A DNA stretch of 64,000 bases from Paraburkholderia ginsengiterrae (GTDB taxonomy: Bacteria; Pseudomonadota; Gammaproteobacteria; Burkholderiales; Burkholderiaceae): positions 101,450 through 165,449 of the forward strand of contig NZ_LXKA01000044.1 in assembly GCF_001645125.1 (NCBI RefSeq), read 5' to 3'. Positions 26,763 to 35,929 of the stretch are shown piece after piece. Under the pieces are notes generated by a model. That model was not told the origin of the DNA. It ran no database searches and was given only the letters and a program-made list of their open reading frames with translations. Within the stretch, counting starts at the first letter, position 1; every line of letters begins with the position of its first letter. Made by a program: the position numbers and the translations under genes.

Positions 26763-28280
26763 TCAGCGTGCGGCGACGACCGGCGTGCCAGTTGGGGACG
26801 CATCGGCGCGAGGTGCCACCGGGGAGCTCGCGCTCGACGCATCGATGAAACCGCCGCCCAGCGCCGAGGCCAGCGCAATCTGCTGATCGCGCCGATTCAT
26901 GCGCAAATTCGCAACCGCCTGATCAGCGGAAAGCGCGCTGACGTCAGCGTTCAACACGGTCAGTTGATTCGTGAGGCCGGCCTTGTACTGCACGAGCGCA
27001 AGCTCGTCGGCTTTGCGAGCGGCGATCTGTGCGATCTGTGCATCGGCAAGCTGCGCATCCGTCGAACGCACTTCCGCGAGTTGCGTCGCAACTTCGCTCA
27101 GTGCAGTCACGAGCGTCTGGTTGTACGTCGCGACGGCATAATCGAACTCGGCGTAACGGCCCTTGAGCTGCGCACGCAATTCGCCTGCGTCGAAAATAGG
27201 CAGATGAATCGCCGGACCGATCGATGCCGTGCGGCTCGCCGCCGTCAAGAAGCGGCCGAAGCCGAAAGCGTCGAGCCCAATCGCCGCACTCAGGTTGATG
27301 TCGGGATAGAACTCTGCCTTAGCTTCCTTCACATCGTGCGTCATCGCGTCGACGCGCCAGCGCGCGGCGACGATTTCGGGACGGCGACTCACGAGATCGA
27401 CGGGCAAGTTGTCAGGCAAGCGCACCTCGTCACCCGTCCCGAGTGTTGGGCGGGCGATCTGCAAACCACGGTCGGGGCCTGCGCCGAGCAGCGCGGCTAT
27501 CTGATAGCGGATCGTGAGAATCTGTCCGTCGAGCAGCCTCAGGGACGAGCGGCTCGTCGCTAGATTGGCCTGAGCGACTTTGCGCTCGACCTCCGTATCC
27601 AGGCCTGTCGCAATCCGGCCTGCCGTAATGCGCTCGATCCGCTCACGCTGCGTGGTTTCCTCTTGCGCGATGTCGCGCAGTACGAACAGGCGCGCAAGCT
27701 GGTTGTACGTGCGTGCAATCGATGTGGTCAGCGTCAGCTTGATGAATTCCTCGTCGGCCTTGCTTGCCTGATACTGCGAAATTGCCGCTTTTAGCGTTTC
27801 GCGGTTCTTGCCCCACAGATCGAGATCATAAGAAGCACTCAATATGCCTTTGTTTTCCGTCAGCCATGCGCCACCGAACGGAGGCGGCACGAACGTTGTA
27901 TTCGAGAATTGTTGACGCGTAAGCGAATAGCTCGCGTCAACACGCGGAATCGTGCTCGCTCTCGCCGCTTCGCTGTATGCCGAGGCAGCCACCACGCGGG
28001 CGCGCGCCTGGTCGAGCGTCGGGCTGCCCTTCAACGCTTCGTCGATCAGTGCTTTCAGTTGCGCATCGCCGAACTGGTCGGACCAATTGGTGGCAGGCCA
28101 ATAACCTTGTTCGGCGGGAAGGCTTTGCTGTGCCGCGAACTGCTGCGGCTCGGCCGTTCTCGCGTCGTTGTGGATGCCGGCATAGTTCACGCACGCAGTC
28201 AGCGCCGCCGCGAACAACATCGGCACGCCTGGTTTCATCCCGCCGACTACACGGTATCGGGCATTGGACTTAATGCTCAT
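26763..28280 (-). CDS. Outer-membrane efflux lipoprotein, NodT family
   Basis: 505 residues from the ATG at 28280; starts at 28295 or 28238 are alternatives. The signal ends in a lipobox (AAALTAC), so the mature protein is likely lipid-anchored. The two OEP repeats are visible (LDQARARVVAASAYSEAARAS and DAMTHDVKEAKAEFYPDINLSAAIG), with the typical SLALSRRPEIVAAR-like turn seen here as LVSRRPEIVAARW. It forms the outer-membrane duct for the EmrAB pump. It is the first gene of the operon and is transcribed away from the CMD - cupin - NDH operon, with 383 bp between starts. Confidence 0.9.
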   Translation of the reverse strand: MSIKSNARYRVVGGMKPGVPMLFAAALTACVNYAGIHNDARTAEPQQFAAQQSLPAEQGYWPATNWSDQFGDAQLKALIDEALKGSPTLDQARARVVAASAYSEAARASTIPRVDASYSLTRQQFSNTTFVPPPFGGAWLTENKGILSASYDLDLWGKNRETLKAAISQYQASKADEEFIKLTLTTSIARTYNQLARLFVLRDIAQEETTQRERIERITAGRIATGLDTEVERKVAQANLATSRSSLRLLDGQILTIRYQIAALLGAGPDRGLQIARPTLGTGDEVRLPDNLPVDLVSRRPEIVAARWRVDAMTHDVKEAKAEFYPDINLSAAIGLDAFGFGRFLTAASRTASIGPAIHLPIFDAGELRAQLKGRYAEFDYAVATYNQTLVTALSEVATQLAEVRSTDAQLADAQIAQIAARKADELALVQYKAGLTNQLTVLNADVSALSADQAVANLRMNRRDQQIALASALGGGFIDASSASSPVAPRADASPTGTPVVAAR

Positions 28281-28350
28281 TTTCGGCACCATCAAATAGT
28301 TGCGTAAATGGATTCAATGGTGCGGAATGATAGGTGCCGAACCCCTACCT

Positions 28351-28360
28351 CGGTAGATAC
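28351..28360. promoter_or_regulatory. CGGTAGATAC motif in efflux promoter region
   Basis: This 10-mer, preceded by CTACCT so that CTACC and GGTAG form a small inverted repeat, lies about 70 bp upstream of the nodT start. The same 10-mer occurs at 15940-15949, overlapping the conserved CMD upstream block. A shared regulator is possible but the motif is short. Confidence 0.25.
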
Positions 28361-28559
28361 TTATCAGGACACTCACCGTTTCCGCGCCGGCACCAGTAGG
28401 CGCAAACACAGCAATACCTGGTAAGTCAGCGGGGTGAGCCGATCTCTGCTCCGCGAAATGCAGCATCTTGCGAAGACAAAGAGCTATTTGACTGGCCCGC
28501 ACGCGGCCGCTCGCTTCGATTGGTGCTAAAGGGGCAACACCGTGAGCCCGTTTGCGCCG

Positions 28560-28612
28560 CTACCGTGCCACGTTGCGTCGATCTACGATACCTTCATGCG
28601 GCCTGTTGCCGC
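28560..28612 (+). promoter_or_regulatory. Conserved 53-nt block upstream of CMD gene (copy B)
   Basis: It holds CTACCGTG (28560), ATCTACGATA (28581), TTCATGCGGC (28593) and TTGCCGC (28606), matching copy A at 15893-15945 element by element with the same spacers and ending 51 nt before the ATG. Candidate promoter and/or operator shared by the paralogous genes. Confidence 0.6.
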
Positions 28613-28663
28613 TAACGGCTTCCGCTCAGTGCGGGTATTTACCGTCGTAGTCAGGAGATATTC

Positions 28664-29143
28664 ATGACGCAGCGTATTAACTATATCCAGCAATCGCCGG
28701 AACTCTTCAAAAAGTTCGTTGAATTTGGCAACCAGCTGAAGGACTGTGCAATCGAAGAATCGATCCGCGATCTCGTTGCGCTTCGGGCTTCTCAACTCAA
28801 TGGCTGCAGCTTTTGCGTCGACATGCATGTTAAGGAAGCACGCTTGCACGGCGAGCGCGAACTGCGGCTCCACCATGTCGCAGCCTGGCGCGAATCAACG
28901 CTCTTCTCGGCGCGTGAGCGCGCCGCACTTGTATGGACCGAATCCCTGACCAGGCTTACTGAGCATGGTGTTTCCGACGAGACCTACCAGCATGTGCGCA
29001 CCCAATTCTCGGAGAAAGAGCTATCCGACCTGACATTCGAAGTAATGGCCATCAACGGCTGGAATCGCGCGAGCATCGCATTCAGGTCTGTGCCGGGTTC
29101 GGCTGACAAAGCATTCGGCCTCGACAAGGCGAACCTCGCCTGA
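28664..29143 (+). CDS. Carboxymuconolactone decarboxylase/AhpD-family protein
   Basis: 159 residues from the ATG at 28664, with CAGGAGA upstream. The redox motif is in LNGCSFCVDMHVKEAR, with the same helical pattern as the paralogue at 15345-15839 (WRESTLFSARERAALVWTE, FSEKELSDLTFEVMAINGWNR). It is the first gene of a probable CMD - cupin - NDH-2-like operon. The likely role is detoxifying peroxides or reactive organic compounds. The shared upstream block with the ECF41-linked paralogue suggests common control. Confidence 0.9.
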   Translation: MTQRINYIQQSPELFKKFVEFGNQLKDCAIEESIRDLVALRASQLNGCSFCVDMHVKEARLHGERELRLHHVAAWRESTLFSARERAALVWTESLTRLTEHGVSDETYQHVRTQFSEKELSDLTFEVMAINGWNRASIAFRSVPGSADKAFGLDKANLA

Positions 29144-29199
29144 ATGGTCCGGATTTCCGTTCTTGTTCATCGTCCCGCTTGCGGGCCGCATTACCTGGA

Positions 29200-29616
29200 A
29201 TGCACATCATGTTTTGCCTGAAGAACACCGCAATCGCATTATTTGCCGTCGCAGGCATGTTTGTCGGCACAGCTCGCGCCGCGGCTCCCGAAGCCGCCGT
29301 CACCCCGCTCTTCACACAGCCGCTTAACGATTATCCGGGCAAGGAAGCCCTGATGATCACCGTGACTTATCCGCCCGGTGCCGTCGACCCCGTCCATCGG
29401 CATCACGCGCACGCCTTTATTTATGTGCTGCAGGGTTCGATAGTGATGCAGGTAAAGGGCGGCAAGGAAGTTACGCTAACACCTGGACAGACGTTCTATG
29501 AGGGTCCGGACGACATACACACGGTCGGACGTAACGCAAGCCAGACCGAGCCTGCGAAGTTCATCGTGCTTCTTCTGAAGGACAAGGGTGCGCCTGTTCT
29601 CGTGCCTGAGACGTAA
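29200..29616 (+). CDS. Secreted cupin-domain protein
   Basis: 138 residues from the ATG at 29200; the ATG at 29209 is equally plausible. A signal peptide (TAIALFAVAGMFVGTARA) precedes a single cupin fold. Cupin motif 1 is seen in PGAVDPVHRHHAHAFIYVLQG, with the metal-binding His cluster HRHHAH, and motif 2 in GQTFYEGPDDIHTV. The protein is probably periplasmic and metal-binding; family members of this type are often found with CMD genes. It sits 56 bp after the CMD gene and 112 bp before the flavoprotein gene. Confidence 0.82.
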   Translation: MHIMFCLKNTAIALFAVAGMFVGTARAAAPEAAVTPLFTQPLNDYPGKEALMITVTYPPGAVDPVHRHHAHAFIYVLQGSIVMQVKGGKEVTLTPGQTFYEGPDDIHTVGRNASQTEPAKFIVLLLKDKGAPVLVPET

Positions 29617-29728
29617 GCATATTTTTTCGGCAACGCTTTCGTCGCGTGGCGGCGCCGGCAGGGTGTCGTTTGTCGCGAATTCGGTATCTGTCGTCGAACT
29701 CTCAATTTACTAACAGAAGGCAACAATC

Positions 29729-30937
29729 ATGTCGCAGAAGATCCTGATAGTGGGTGCCGGCTTTGCCGGGGTATGGGGTGCGCTAGGCGCAGCTCGCGTA
29801 CTCGACGCTGCGAGCATATCGCCCAGCGACGTTGAAATCACCCTGATTTCACCGAAACCGGAGTTGCAGATCCGTCCGCGGCTATACGAAAGCGAGCCGC
29901 AGCGTATGGCCGCACCGCTGTTGCCACTGCTCGAAGCCGTTGGTGTGAAATATCTCGAGGGTATTGTTAGCGAGATTTCCGTTCATGACAAAAACGTGAT
30001 CGTGGTGGGAGCAAATGGTCAACAGCGCACGCTCGCGTATGACCGGCTGCTGCTGACAAGCGGCAGCAAACTGAACAGACCGCCTGTTCCGGGACTCGTG
30101 GAATATGCCTTCTCTGTCGATTGCATTGAAGATGCCATCGTGCTCGAACGTCACCTGGAACAACTGACGAAACTGCCGGATTCGCGCGCACGCAACACGG
30201 TTGTCGTAGTGGGCTGTGGCTTTACCGGTATCGAGGTCGGAACAGAGTTGCCTCAGCGAATGCGCAAGATGTTTGGCCCCGATGCCGCAATCAGGGTCGT
30301 CGTAGTCGGCTCCCAGCCCGAAATCGGTCCCGATCTCGGACCTAATCCTCGTCCGTTCGTATCTCAAGCGTTCGACTCCCTGGGCGTCGAGGCGGTACTT
30401 GGATCTGGCGTGGTGTCGATCGATGCCGACGGGGTTCTGACTGCGTCGGGAGGCCGCATTGAAGCCAAGACGGTGATCTGGGCGGGAGGTATGCGTGCCA
30501 GCTCACTGGTTGCGCAAGTTTCCTCGCGTCTAGATCCACTGGGCCGCGTCGAAGCAGCATTGGATCTTCGCGTGGCAGAAGCACCCGGTGTATTCGTGGC
30601 GGGGGATGTGGCGCGAGCGCTGTGCGACGATAACGGGCGCTACGCATTGATGTCCTGTCAGCACGCAATCGTGATGGGGCAATTCGGCGGACACAACGTA
30701 GCCGCCGATCTGATCGGTGTTCCGACCTTGGAATATAAGCAGCCGTTCTACGCTACTTGCCTGGACCTTGGCGAATGGGGCGCCATCTATTCGGAAGGCT
30801 GGGATCGGCAGATCAAACTGACGAGCGCCGAAGGGAAAGCGCGTAAGCAGATTATCAACACGCAGTGGATCTATCCGCCGGCGCCGAATCGCACCGAGGC
30901 ATTGGCGGCAGGCAACCCACAAGCTTCCTACGGCTAA
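29729..30937 (+). CDS. NAD(P)/FAD-dependent oxidoreductase, NDH-2-like
   Basis: 402 residues. It has an N-terminal FAD Rossmann motif (ILIVGAGFAGVWGA), a second dinucleotide motif (NTVVVVGCGFTGIEVGTEL) and the flavin-contacting C-terminal APGVFVAGDVA. The Leu/Arg-rich region QIRPRLYE and the C-terminal QWIYPPAPNR fit membrane-associated NADH:quinone oxidoreductases of the type II family. It could supply electrons to quinones or act on a quinone-like electrophile, which fits CMD and cupin neighbours and the divergent efflux pump. The exact acceptor is inference. Confidence 0.82.
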   Translation: MSQKILIVGAGFAGVWGALGAARVLDAASISPSDVEITLISPKPELQIRPRLYESEPQRMAAPLLPLLEAVGVKYLEGIVSEISVHDKNVIVVGANGQQRTLAYDRLLLTSGSKLNRPPVPGLVEYAFSVDCIEDAIVLERHLEQLTKLPDSRARNTVVVVGCGFTGIEVGTELPQRMRKMFGPDAAIRVVVVGSQPEIGPDLGPNPRPFVSQAFDSLGVEAVLGSGVVSIDADGVLTASGGRIEAKTVIWAGGMRASSLVAQVSSRLDPLGRVEAALDLRVAEAPGVFVAGDVARALCDDNGRYALMSCQHAIVMGQFGGHNVAADLIGVPTLEYKQPFYATCLDLGEWGAIYSEGWDRQIKLTSAEGKARKQIINTQWIYPPAPNRTEALAAGNPQASYG

Positions 30938-31128
30938 CCAGCGGGCACAGCCCGAGCGGCTGCACTGGCAGGATAAATCCGGCACGTGCGGCAGCGGCGG
31001 TAAACGTTTTCAACAGAAGATCGCGCGCTGCTGCCGCACTAAATGGCCCGGTCGATTCCCATTTTCTTGGCTCTGCCAACCTGACGGTGCACTGGGTATC
31101 GTGAACGTTGATCCTCGTGGAGACGCTC

Positions 31129-31587
31129 ATGGTAACCTCGCTTCGCTTCGTTCATCTCGACACACCCGATTCGCTGTTGCCCGCATTCAACGTTATGCGG
31201 CAATTGCGCCCGCATCTGACGGACGCCCGCTCGTTTGCCGCTCAAGTGGCCACGCAGCAGGCTGAAGGCTATCGTCTGCTCTGCGCGTCCGGAGCGGACC
31301 GCGTCGTCGGCCTCGCCGGGTATCGAAAATTGACCAATCTGCTGTACGGCAGCTTCGTGTATGTCGACGATCTGGTTGTAGATAGCACGCTGCAGCGTGA
31401 CGGCGTCGGCACGCAACTGCTCGACGCCGTTCGGCAGATTGCACGCGAAGCCGGTTGCTCGCAATTCGTGCTCGATACTGGCCTGCACATGCCACTTGCG
31501 CAACGTTTCTATTTTCGTAGTGGCCTTCTCGCTCGGGGCATGCATTTCGTAGAACAGATCGCCCCCGTTCAAATCCCCGTGAGCTAA
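31129..31587 (+). CDS. GNAT-family N-acetyltransferase
   Basis: 152 residues from the ATG at 31129, with GGAG 8-11 nt upstream. The acetyl-CoA-binding segment is YVDDLVVDSTLQRDGVGTQLLDAV, with the R/Q-x-x-G-x-G-x-x motif seen as QRDGVGT. The following helix and LAQRFYFRSGL complete the fold. The substrate is unknown. It is convergent with the MocR gene and their stops are 50 bp apart. Confidence 0.85.
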   Translation: MVTSLRFVHLDTPDSLLPAFNVMRQLRPHLTDARSFAAQVATQQAEGYRLLCASGADRVVGLAGYRKLTNLLYGSFVYVDDLVVDSTLQRDGVGTQLLDAVRQIAREAGCSQFVLDTGLHMPLAQRFYFRSGLLARGMHFVEQIAPVQIPVS

Positions 31588-31636
31588 CGTCATGAACATT
31601 TTCCGACCAATGCAAAGCACGGCAGCGCCAAGCGCG

Positions 31637-33166
31637 TCAGCCGTCCAGACATTTGCGCAACGTTAGTGCGAGACGGCCTGCTTCACGCGCATCGGCGATG
31701 TTTGCGAAGCCGATCACGAGGCCGCGAAGCGTACGTCGCCCGTGAACATTCGCGTACCAGATCGAGAGTGGCAACACCGCGAGCCCCGCCTCACGGGCAC
31801 GGGCGGCGACGGCAACGTCGTCGACCGGACCATCGGGTCCTTCGGTGAATTGCACCGCGAACTGGATTCCACCGGGCGGCAAATCGACAATCAGCCGTTC
31901 CCCAAACGCCTGCTCCAGCGCGTGTACGATCAACATGCGCCGCTCGGCGTACAACGTACGCATCCGCTTTAAATGCCGCGCAAAGTGTCCCTGCTCGATG
32001 AAATCCGCCACAGCAGCCTGCAGGAGAGTTGGCGAGCCGGCATTCATGCTGCACGCGACCCGTCCGACACGTTCGACGGCGCGTTCCGGCACCACAACAT
32101 ACGCAAGCCGCAACCCGGGAAACATTACCTTGCTGAACGTGCCGCAATAGATCACACGGTCGTACCGGTCGAGGCTTTTCAAAGCTGGAAGAGGCCGCCC
32201 AAGATAACGGAACTCGCTGTCGTAGTCGTCTTCGATGATCCAGCGGGATGCTTTCTCTGCCCAATCGAGCAGCGCCAAACGTCTTGCAAGGGACAACGTG
32301 TGCCCGAGCGGGCTCTGATGCGAGGGAGTGACTAGTGCGAAGCGCGCCTCCGGGTCCAGTTGTATGCCCCGCTCGACGTCGATCCCTTCGCTATCCACCG
32401 GCACCGGCACGAGCTGTATACCGGTCTCGGCCAGAAAGCTGCGCGCCAGCAGATAGCCGGGATCCTCGTACCACACGTGATCGTTCGGACGCGCAAGGCC
32501 ACGCAACACCAGTTCGAGCGCCGCGCGATAGCCGCTGGTGACGAATACCTGTTCCGGCAAGCAGGCCACACCGCGCGACAGCCCGAGATACGTGGCGATG
32601 TGTTCTCGCAGCGGCAGGTAGCCCGCCGGATTCGGATACGCGAGCACCGCGCGTTCAGCGCCGCGTGCGCGATGTGACACGAGCCGGTTCCATACCTTGA
32701 GCGGAAACGCGTCGAGCGCCGGCAGACCCGGTTGCAACGGCCGCGGTTCGCCGCTCATGGCGACGGCAATAGCGAGCGGACGCGGCGCAGGTTGTCCGCT
32801 GCACGACGCGTCCGCCGTTTTCGGGCTACCCGCTTCGACAAACTTCGGCCGACCGTCCGTGTCCTGCAGACCTTGTCCCCGCGACGAGTGCGTCACTGAT
32901 AACGGCAGCGACGCCGATACGAACGTGCCCGCCGCGCCGCGCATCTGCAAATAGCCCTCGTCAACGAGGATCGTGTAGGCCAGTTCGACTGTGCCGCGCG
33001 CCGTGTTCAGTTGCGTGGCGAGGCCGCGGAGCGCGGGCACACGATCGCCGGGCCGCAGATGCCCGGCGGCGATCGCCGTTCTGAAGCGCTCGCAGATTTG
33101 CAGGTAGATCGGCAACTGTTGCTGCCGGTCGATTTCGATGGTCAACGCGGGTGTCGATACGGGCAT
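31637..33166 (-). CDS. MocR/PdxR-type regulator (GntR domain plus aminotransferase domain)
   Basis: 509 residues. The N-terminal GntR winged helix is at about 15-80 (LPIYLQICERFRTAIAAGHL, LRGLATQLNTARGTVELAY). A linker of about 70 residues leads to a class-I aminotransferase fold with IIEDDYDSEFRY and the PLP lysine in YCGTFSKVMFPGLRLAY. It binds PLP or an amino-acid aldimine as effector. It is transcribed divergently from the NmrA-like gene (189 bp between starts), which is therefore a likely target, and its own promoter is a likely autoregulatory site. Confidence 0.88.
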   Translation of the reverse strand: MPVSTPALTIEIDRQQQLPIYLQICERFRTAIAAGHLRPGDRVPALRGLATQLNTARGTVELAYTILVDEGYLQMRGAAGTFVSASLPLSVTHSSRGQGLQDTDGRPKFVEAGSPKTADASCSGQPAPRPLAIAVAMSGEPRPLQPGLPALDAFPLKVWNRLVSHRARGAERAVLAYPNPAGYLPLREHIATYLGLSRGVACLPEQVFVTSGYRAALELVLRGLARPNDHVWYEDPGYLLARSFLAETGIQLVPVPVDSEGIDVERGIQLDPEARFALVTPSHQSPLGHTLSLARRLALLDWAEKASRWIIEDDYDSEFRYLGRPLPALKSLDRYDRVIYCGTFSKVMFPGLRLAYVVVPERAVERVGRVACSMNAGSPTLLQAAVADFIEQGHFARHLKRMRTLYAERRMLIVHALEQAFGERLIVDLPPGGIQFAVQFTEGPDGPVDDVAVAARAREAGLAVLPLSIWYANVHGRRTLRGLVIGFANIADAREAGRLALTLRKCLDG

Positions 33167-33354
33167 GGCGGGTTTACGGAATAGGGATCAGAACCAGCAT
33201 GGCCTGGTAGGCTCGCCAGATCTTGGCACTTATCGATGGGACACGATTGCGCCACTATAGCCTCACGCGATGCGATGGATGCCAACAATTTCGCGCAATG
33301 CGACACCCGCCAGGCACCCGCACGTTCAACTTCTTTTCGTCTGGAGAATTTGCC

Positions 33355-34107
33355 ATGAAGATCGTCGTAATCGGTGGTTCCGGCCTGATTGGCTCGCGTG
33401 TGGTCACACTGCTCAGCGAGGCGGGTCATGAGGCGCTAGCAGCATCGCCGCGTACCGGCGTGAACGCCGTGACGGGCGAGGGCCTGAGCAATGCGCTGAT
33501 GGGCGCGGACGTCGTAGTGGATGTGGCAAACGCGCCGTCATGGGAGCCGCAGGCGGTGCTCGACTTCTTCCGCACCTCGGCGCGCAACCTCGGTAAGGCC
33601 GAAGTGGCCGCGGGGGTACGCCATCACGTCGCGCTATCAATCGTTGGCTGCGACCGCACGTCGGAGAATGCATACTTCGTGGCCAAGGTTGCGCAGGAAG
33701 ACGCAATCGAAGCGGCGGGCGTTCCGTACACGATCGTCCGTGCGACTCAGTTCATGGAGTTCATTGGCGGCATCGCTGATTTCGGCACTGACAATGGCAC
33801 CGTGCGCATCGGCGACGGGTTGTTTCAGCCGATCGCCGCGGACGACGTCGCGGCGCTCCTCGTGCAGGCCGCACTCGCGACTCCACTGAGTGCCACGGTC
33901 GACATTGCCGGACCGGATCGCGCGCCCTTTGCGGAAATCGTCGCGCGTTACCTGAAGTCGGTAGGCGACGCACGCCAGGTAGTAACGGATCGCGACGCAC
34001 GGTATTACGGTGGCCAGGTCGAGCAACTGTCGCTTGTGCCGCTTGGCGACGCACGGATCGGCCGCGTCAGTCTCGATCAATGGCTGGCACGGGCCAACAA
34101 GGGTTGA
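33355..34107 (+). CDS. NAD(P)-binding NmrA/SDR-like protein
   Basis: 250 residues from the ATG at 33355, with CTGGAGAA upstream. The N-terminal motif is IVVIGGSGLIGSRVV, an extended-SDR Rossmann fingerprint. It lacks a Tyr-x3-Lys active site in a clear form, which is usual for NmrA-like proteins that bind NAD(P) as sensors or act as quinone or azo reductases. Conserved VALSIVGCDRTSENAYFVAKVAQED, a typical subfamily segment, is present. It is divergent from a MocR regulator, which likely controls it. Confidence 0.8.
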   Translation: MKIVVIGGSGLIGSRVVTLLSEAGHEALAASPRTGVNAVTGEGLSNALMGADVVVDVANAPSWEPQAVLDFFRTSARNLGKAEVAAGVRHHVALSIVGCDRTSENAYFVAKVAQEDAIEAAGVPYTIVRATQFMEFIGGIADFGTDNGTVRIGDGLFQPIAADDVAALLVQAALATPLSATVDIAGPDRAPFAEIVARYLKSVGDARQVVTDRDARYYGGQVEQLSLVPLGDARIGRVSLDQWLARANKG

Positions 34108-34246
34108 TCGCAGGTCTATGGTCGGGTTGACAATGTCAGAGTGGCCAAGCAACCCGGCCTGCAAACCATCGAAACGCCATCATCGCAAAAGCCTACAACC
34201 GGGCGTAGCTGTCTCGCATCCAGCACATATGGCTGCTAGATTTCGA

Positions 34247-34891
34247 TTACCCGTTGCCTGAGTGTTGGCCACCAGAATCCAACTCCATCGCCAGACTGCC
34301 AAGGACGAGGGCCTGGTCTATCGGAACCGGTTGAAATTCAGGGGATTCGACAACGGTGCTTCCCTGCGGGCTCGCTTCCTTTTGGAACTGCTCCAGTCTC
34401 GCCTTCATCTGATCCGCAAATTCAGAAGTGGCAAAGGGATTTGGCAGGCTATCCTCGAATTCCTGCGCTGACACGGAACCATCTCCGTTCTCGTCCATAG
34501 CCTTGTACAGCGCTATCGCCTGCGCATTCGTCCCACCGCCGGCAACCACTTGTTGCTTAAGTTCGGAAAACGAAATTGTACCGTCGCCGTCTTTATCCGT
34601 CTCGACCATGACCTCATGCTTGTAGAGAGACACGTATGATCCGTACGTAAGTGTCATTCCTTTTTTTGCGAATTCGCTGGCAGCTGCCGCACTCTCTTTC
34701 ACTATCTCGGCATCTGCTTGCGCATCTTTCGCTGACGCACTTTGCGCGTCCTTGATCACATTCATCCCAGCTCCGGCATTGGCCGACGGATGCCCGCTGC
34801 TCCCTGCCATCGAAAACTGCTGCTGTGTCTTCTTCGCTTCCTGATTGACGAAGTTTGAGTAAAACGACGACAACGGCGGCATGACGTTCAT
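34247..34891 (-). CDS. EF-hand calcium-binding protein
   Basis: 214 residues from the ATG at 34891, with GGAG upstream; the frame extends 15 codons more but with a poorer start. Two canonical EF-hand loops are present: DKDGDGTISFSE (99-110) and DENGDGSVSAQE (133-144). The N-terminal 90 residues are Ala/Lys/Gln rich and probably helical, and the C-terminal 60 residues are rich in Glu, Gln and Pro. There is no signal peptide. It is next to an unknown gene and an orphan flgE, so a link to a flagellum-like or secretion structure is possible but unproven. Confidence 0.8.
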   Translation of the reverse strand: MNVMPPLSSFYSNFVNQEAKKTQQQFSMAGSSGHPSANAGAGMNVIKDAQSASAKDAQADAEIVKESAAAASEFAKKGMTLTYGSYVSLYKHEVMVETDKDGDGTISFSELKQQVVAGGGTNAQAIALYKAMDENGDGSVSAQEFEDSLPNPFATSEFADQMKARLEQFQKEASPQGSTVVESPEFQPVPIDQALVLGSLAMELDSGGQHSGNG

Positions 34892-35311
34892 AGATTTCTC
34901 CAATAACTGGAAAATTAACAACGGCTTTTCCCACATCGACAGCTGCGTGCCAGCTTAGCGACGCTGTCCGGCCATGTCCACTGAAACCGCAGTGCATTAG
35001 CCATCCAGCAGCAGACAAAAGAAATTCCATTCACTTTCTTTTCCGTAAAGAACTCATCGGGAAGTCCCACCCGCCAAAGACGAGCGCGCGAGCGATTCTT
35101 GGGAATATGGGCTACCCGGTCAAACATTCAGGTTTTCAGCCGACTTAATGAACTCTCATCGGCTTTCGCTGTAATAGCATAGCGGCACACTGAGTTCAAA
35201 CAAGCGGTTCGAACGTGAATGTATCCAAAGGCATCGCACAAGATCTGTGGCTGGCAAGGCTTAACAGTACTACGCAAACCAAATGGTTCGTCTTCACCGA
35301 ACGAGAGATCC
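34892..35311. other. Divergent intergenic region
   Basis: About 420 bp between the EF-hand gene (-) and the unknown gene (+). It is AT-rich relative to the coding parts, consistent with two divergent promoters. The open frame of the next gene extends back to 35219, but the extra residues show no conservation clue. Confidence 0.4.
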
Positions 35312-35926
35312 ATGTGTGCAACTGAAAGCGCCGAGTTCATCGCGCAGTCGCGTGTCAGCGCTACCCATGCGGAACAAGGCATACGCGTGCAATTTTTCCC
35401 TGCTTCCGACAGTGAAGCCGATTCCAATTGGACCGTCGGCGGATCTCATCCCATCAAGCTCATCGGTTCGACATCTGCCACGTCCACATGGCACGGCTTC
35501 GACACACGTCCGATCAGCGTGGACCGATGGAACGTCGATTTCAGCGGTCCGTGCTTCGAGTCGGATACAGAGCCTGGCGACGGAATTATCGAGACACTCG
35601 TGGTATCTGTCACGACCATCGCACCGTCCAGTTATCCGATAAAGACAACCGGCTATCTATACGACGGACATAGCGGGTGCCATCTCGGGTTGCTGGACTT
35701 GAGATATTTCGGAATGGATTTGCCAAGGACTTTGAGTTTTTCTCTCGGCGAGCACCGCTTTCCGATGTCAACACAAATTGAAATCCGCTTTGGTGTCGAT
35801 GGTGGTGGGTCACCACTTATTCTTCGCCCGCCAACAATAACTAGCGTCGGAATTCTTTTGACGGAACGCCGAAGCCGCTTGACAGAGTCTCCGCTAGACG
35901 AAGTTCCCCCTATTTTGATGAGGTGA
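35312..35926 (+). CDS. Hypothetical protein upstream of orphan flgE
   Basis: 204 residues from the ATG at 35312. I do not recognise a family. The sequence is rich in Ser, Thr, Gly and hydrophobic beta-type residues (HPIKLIGSTSATSTWHGF, GYLYDGHSGCHLGLLDL, TLSFSLGEHRFPMSTQIEI) and lacks a signal peptide or membrane segment. The stop is 3 bp before the flgE start, so the two are probably translationally coupled. That tight coupling suggests joint function with FlgE, for example as a chaperone or capping protein, but this is speculation. Confidence 0.65.
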   Translation: MCATESAEFIAQSRVSATHAEQGIRVQFFPASDSEADSNWTVGGSHPIKLIGSTSATSTWHGFDTRPISVDRWNVDFSGPCFESDTEPGDGIIETLVVSVTTIAPSSYPIKTTGYLYDGHSGCHLGLLDLRYFGMDLPRTLSFSLGEHRFPMSTQIEIRFGVDGGGSPLILRPPTITSVGILLTERRSRLTESPLDEVPPILMR

Positions 35927-35929
35927 CCC

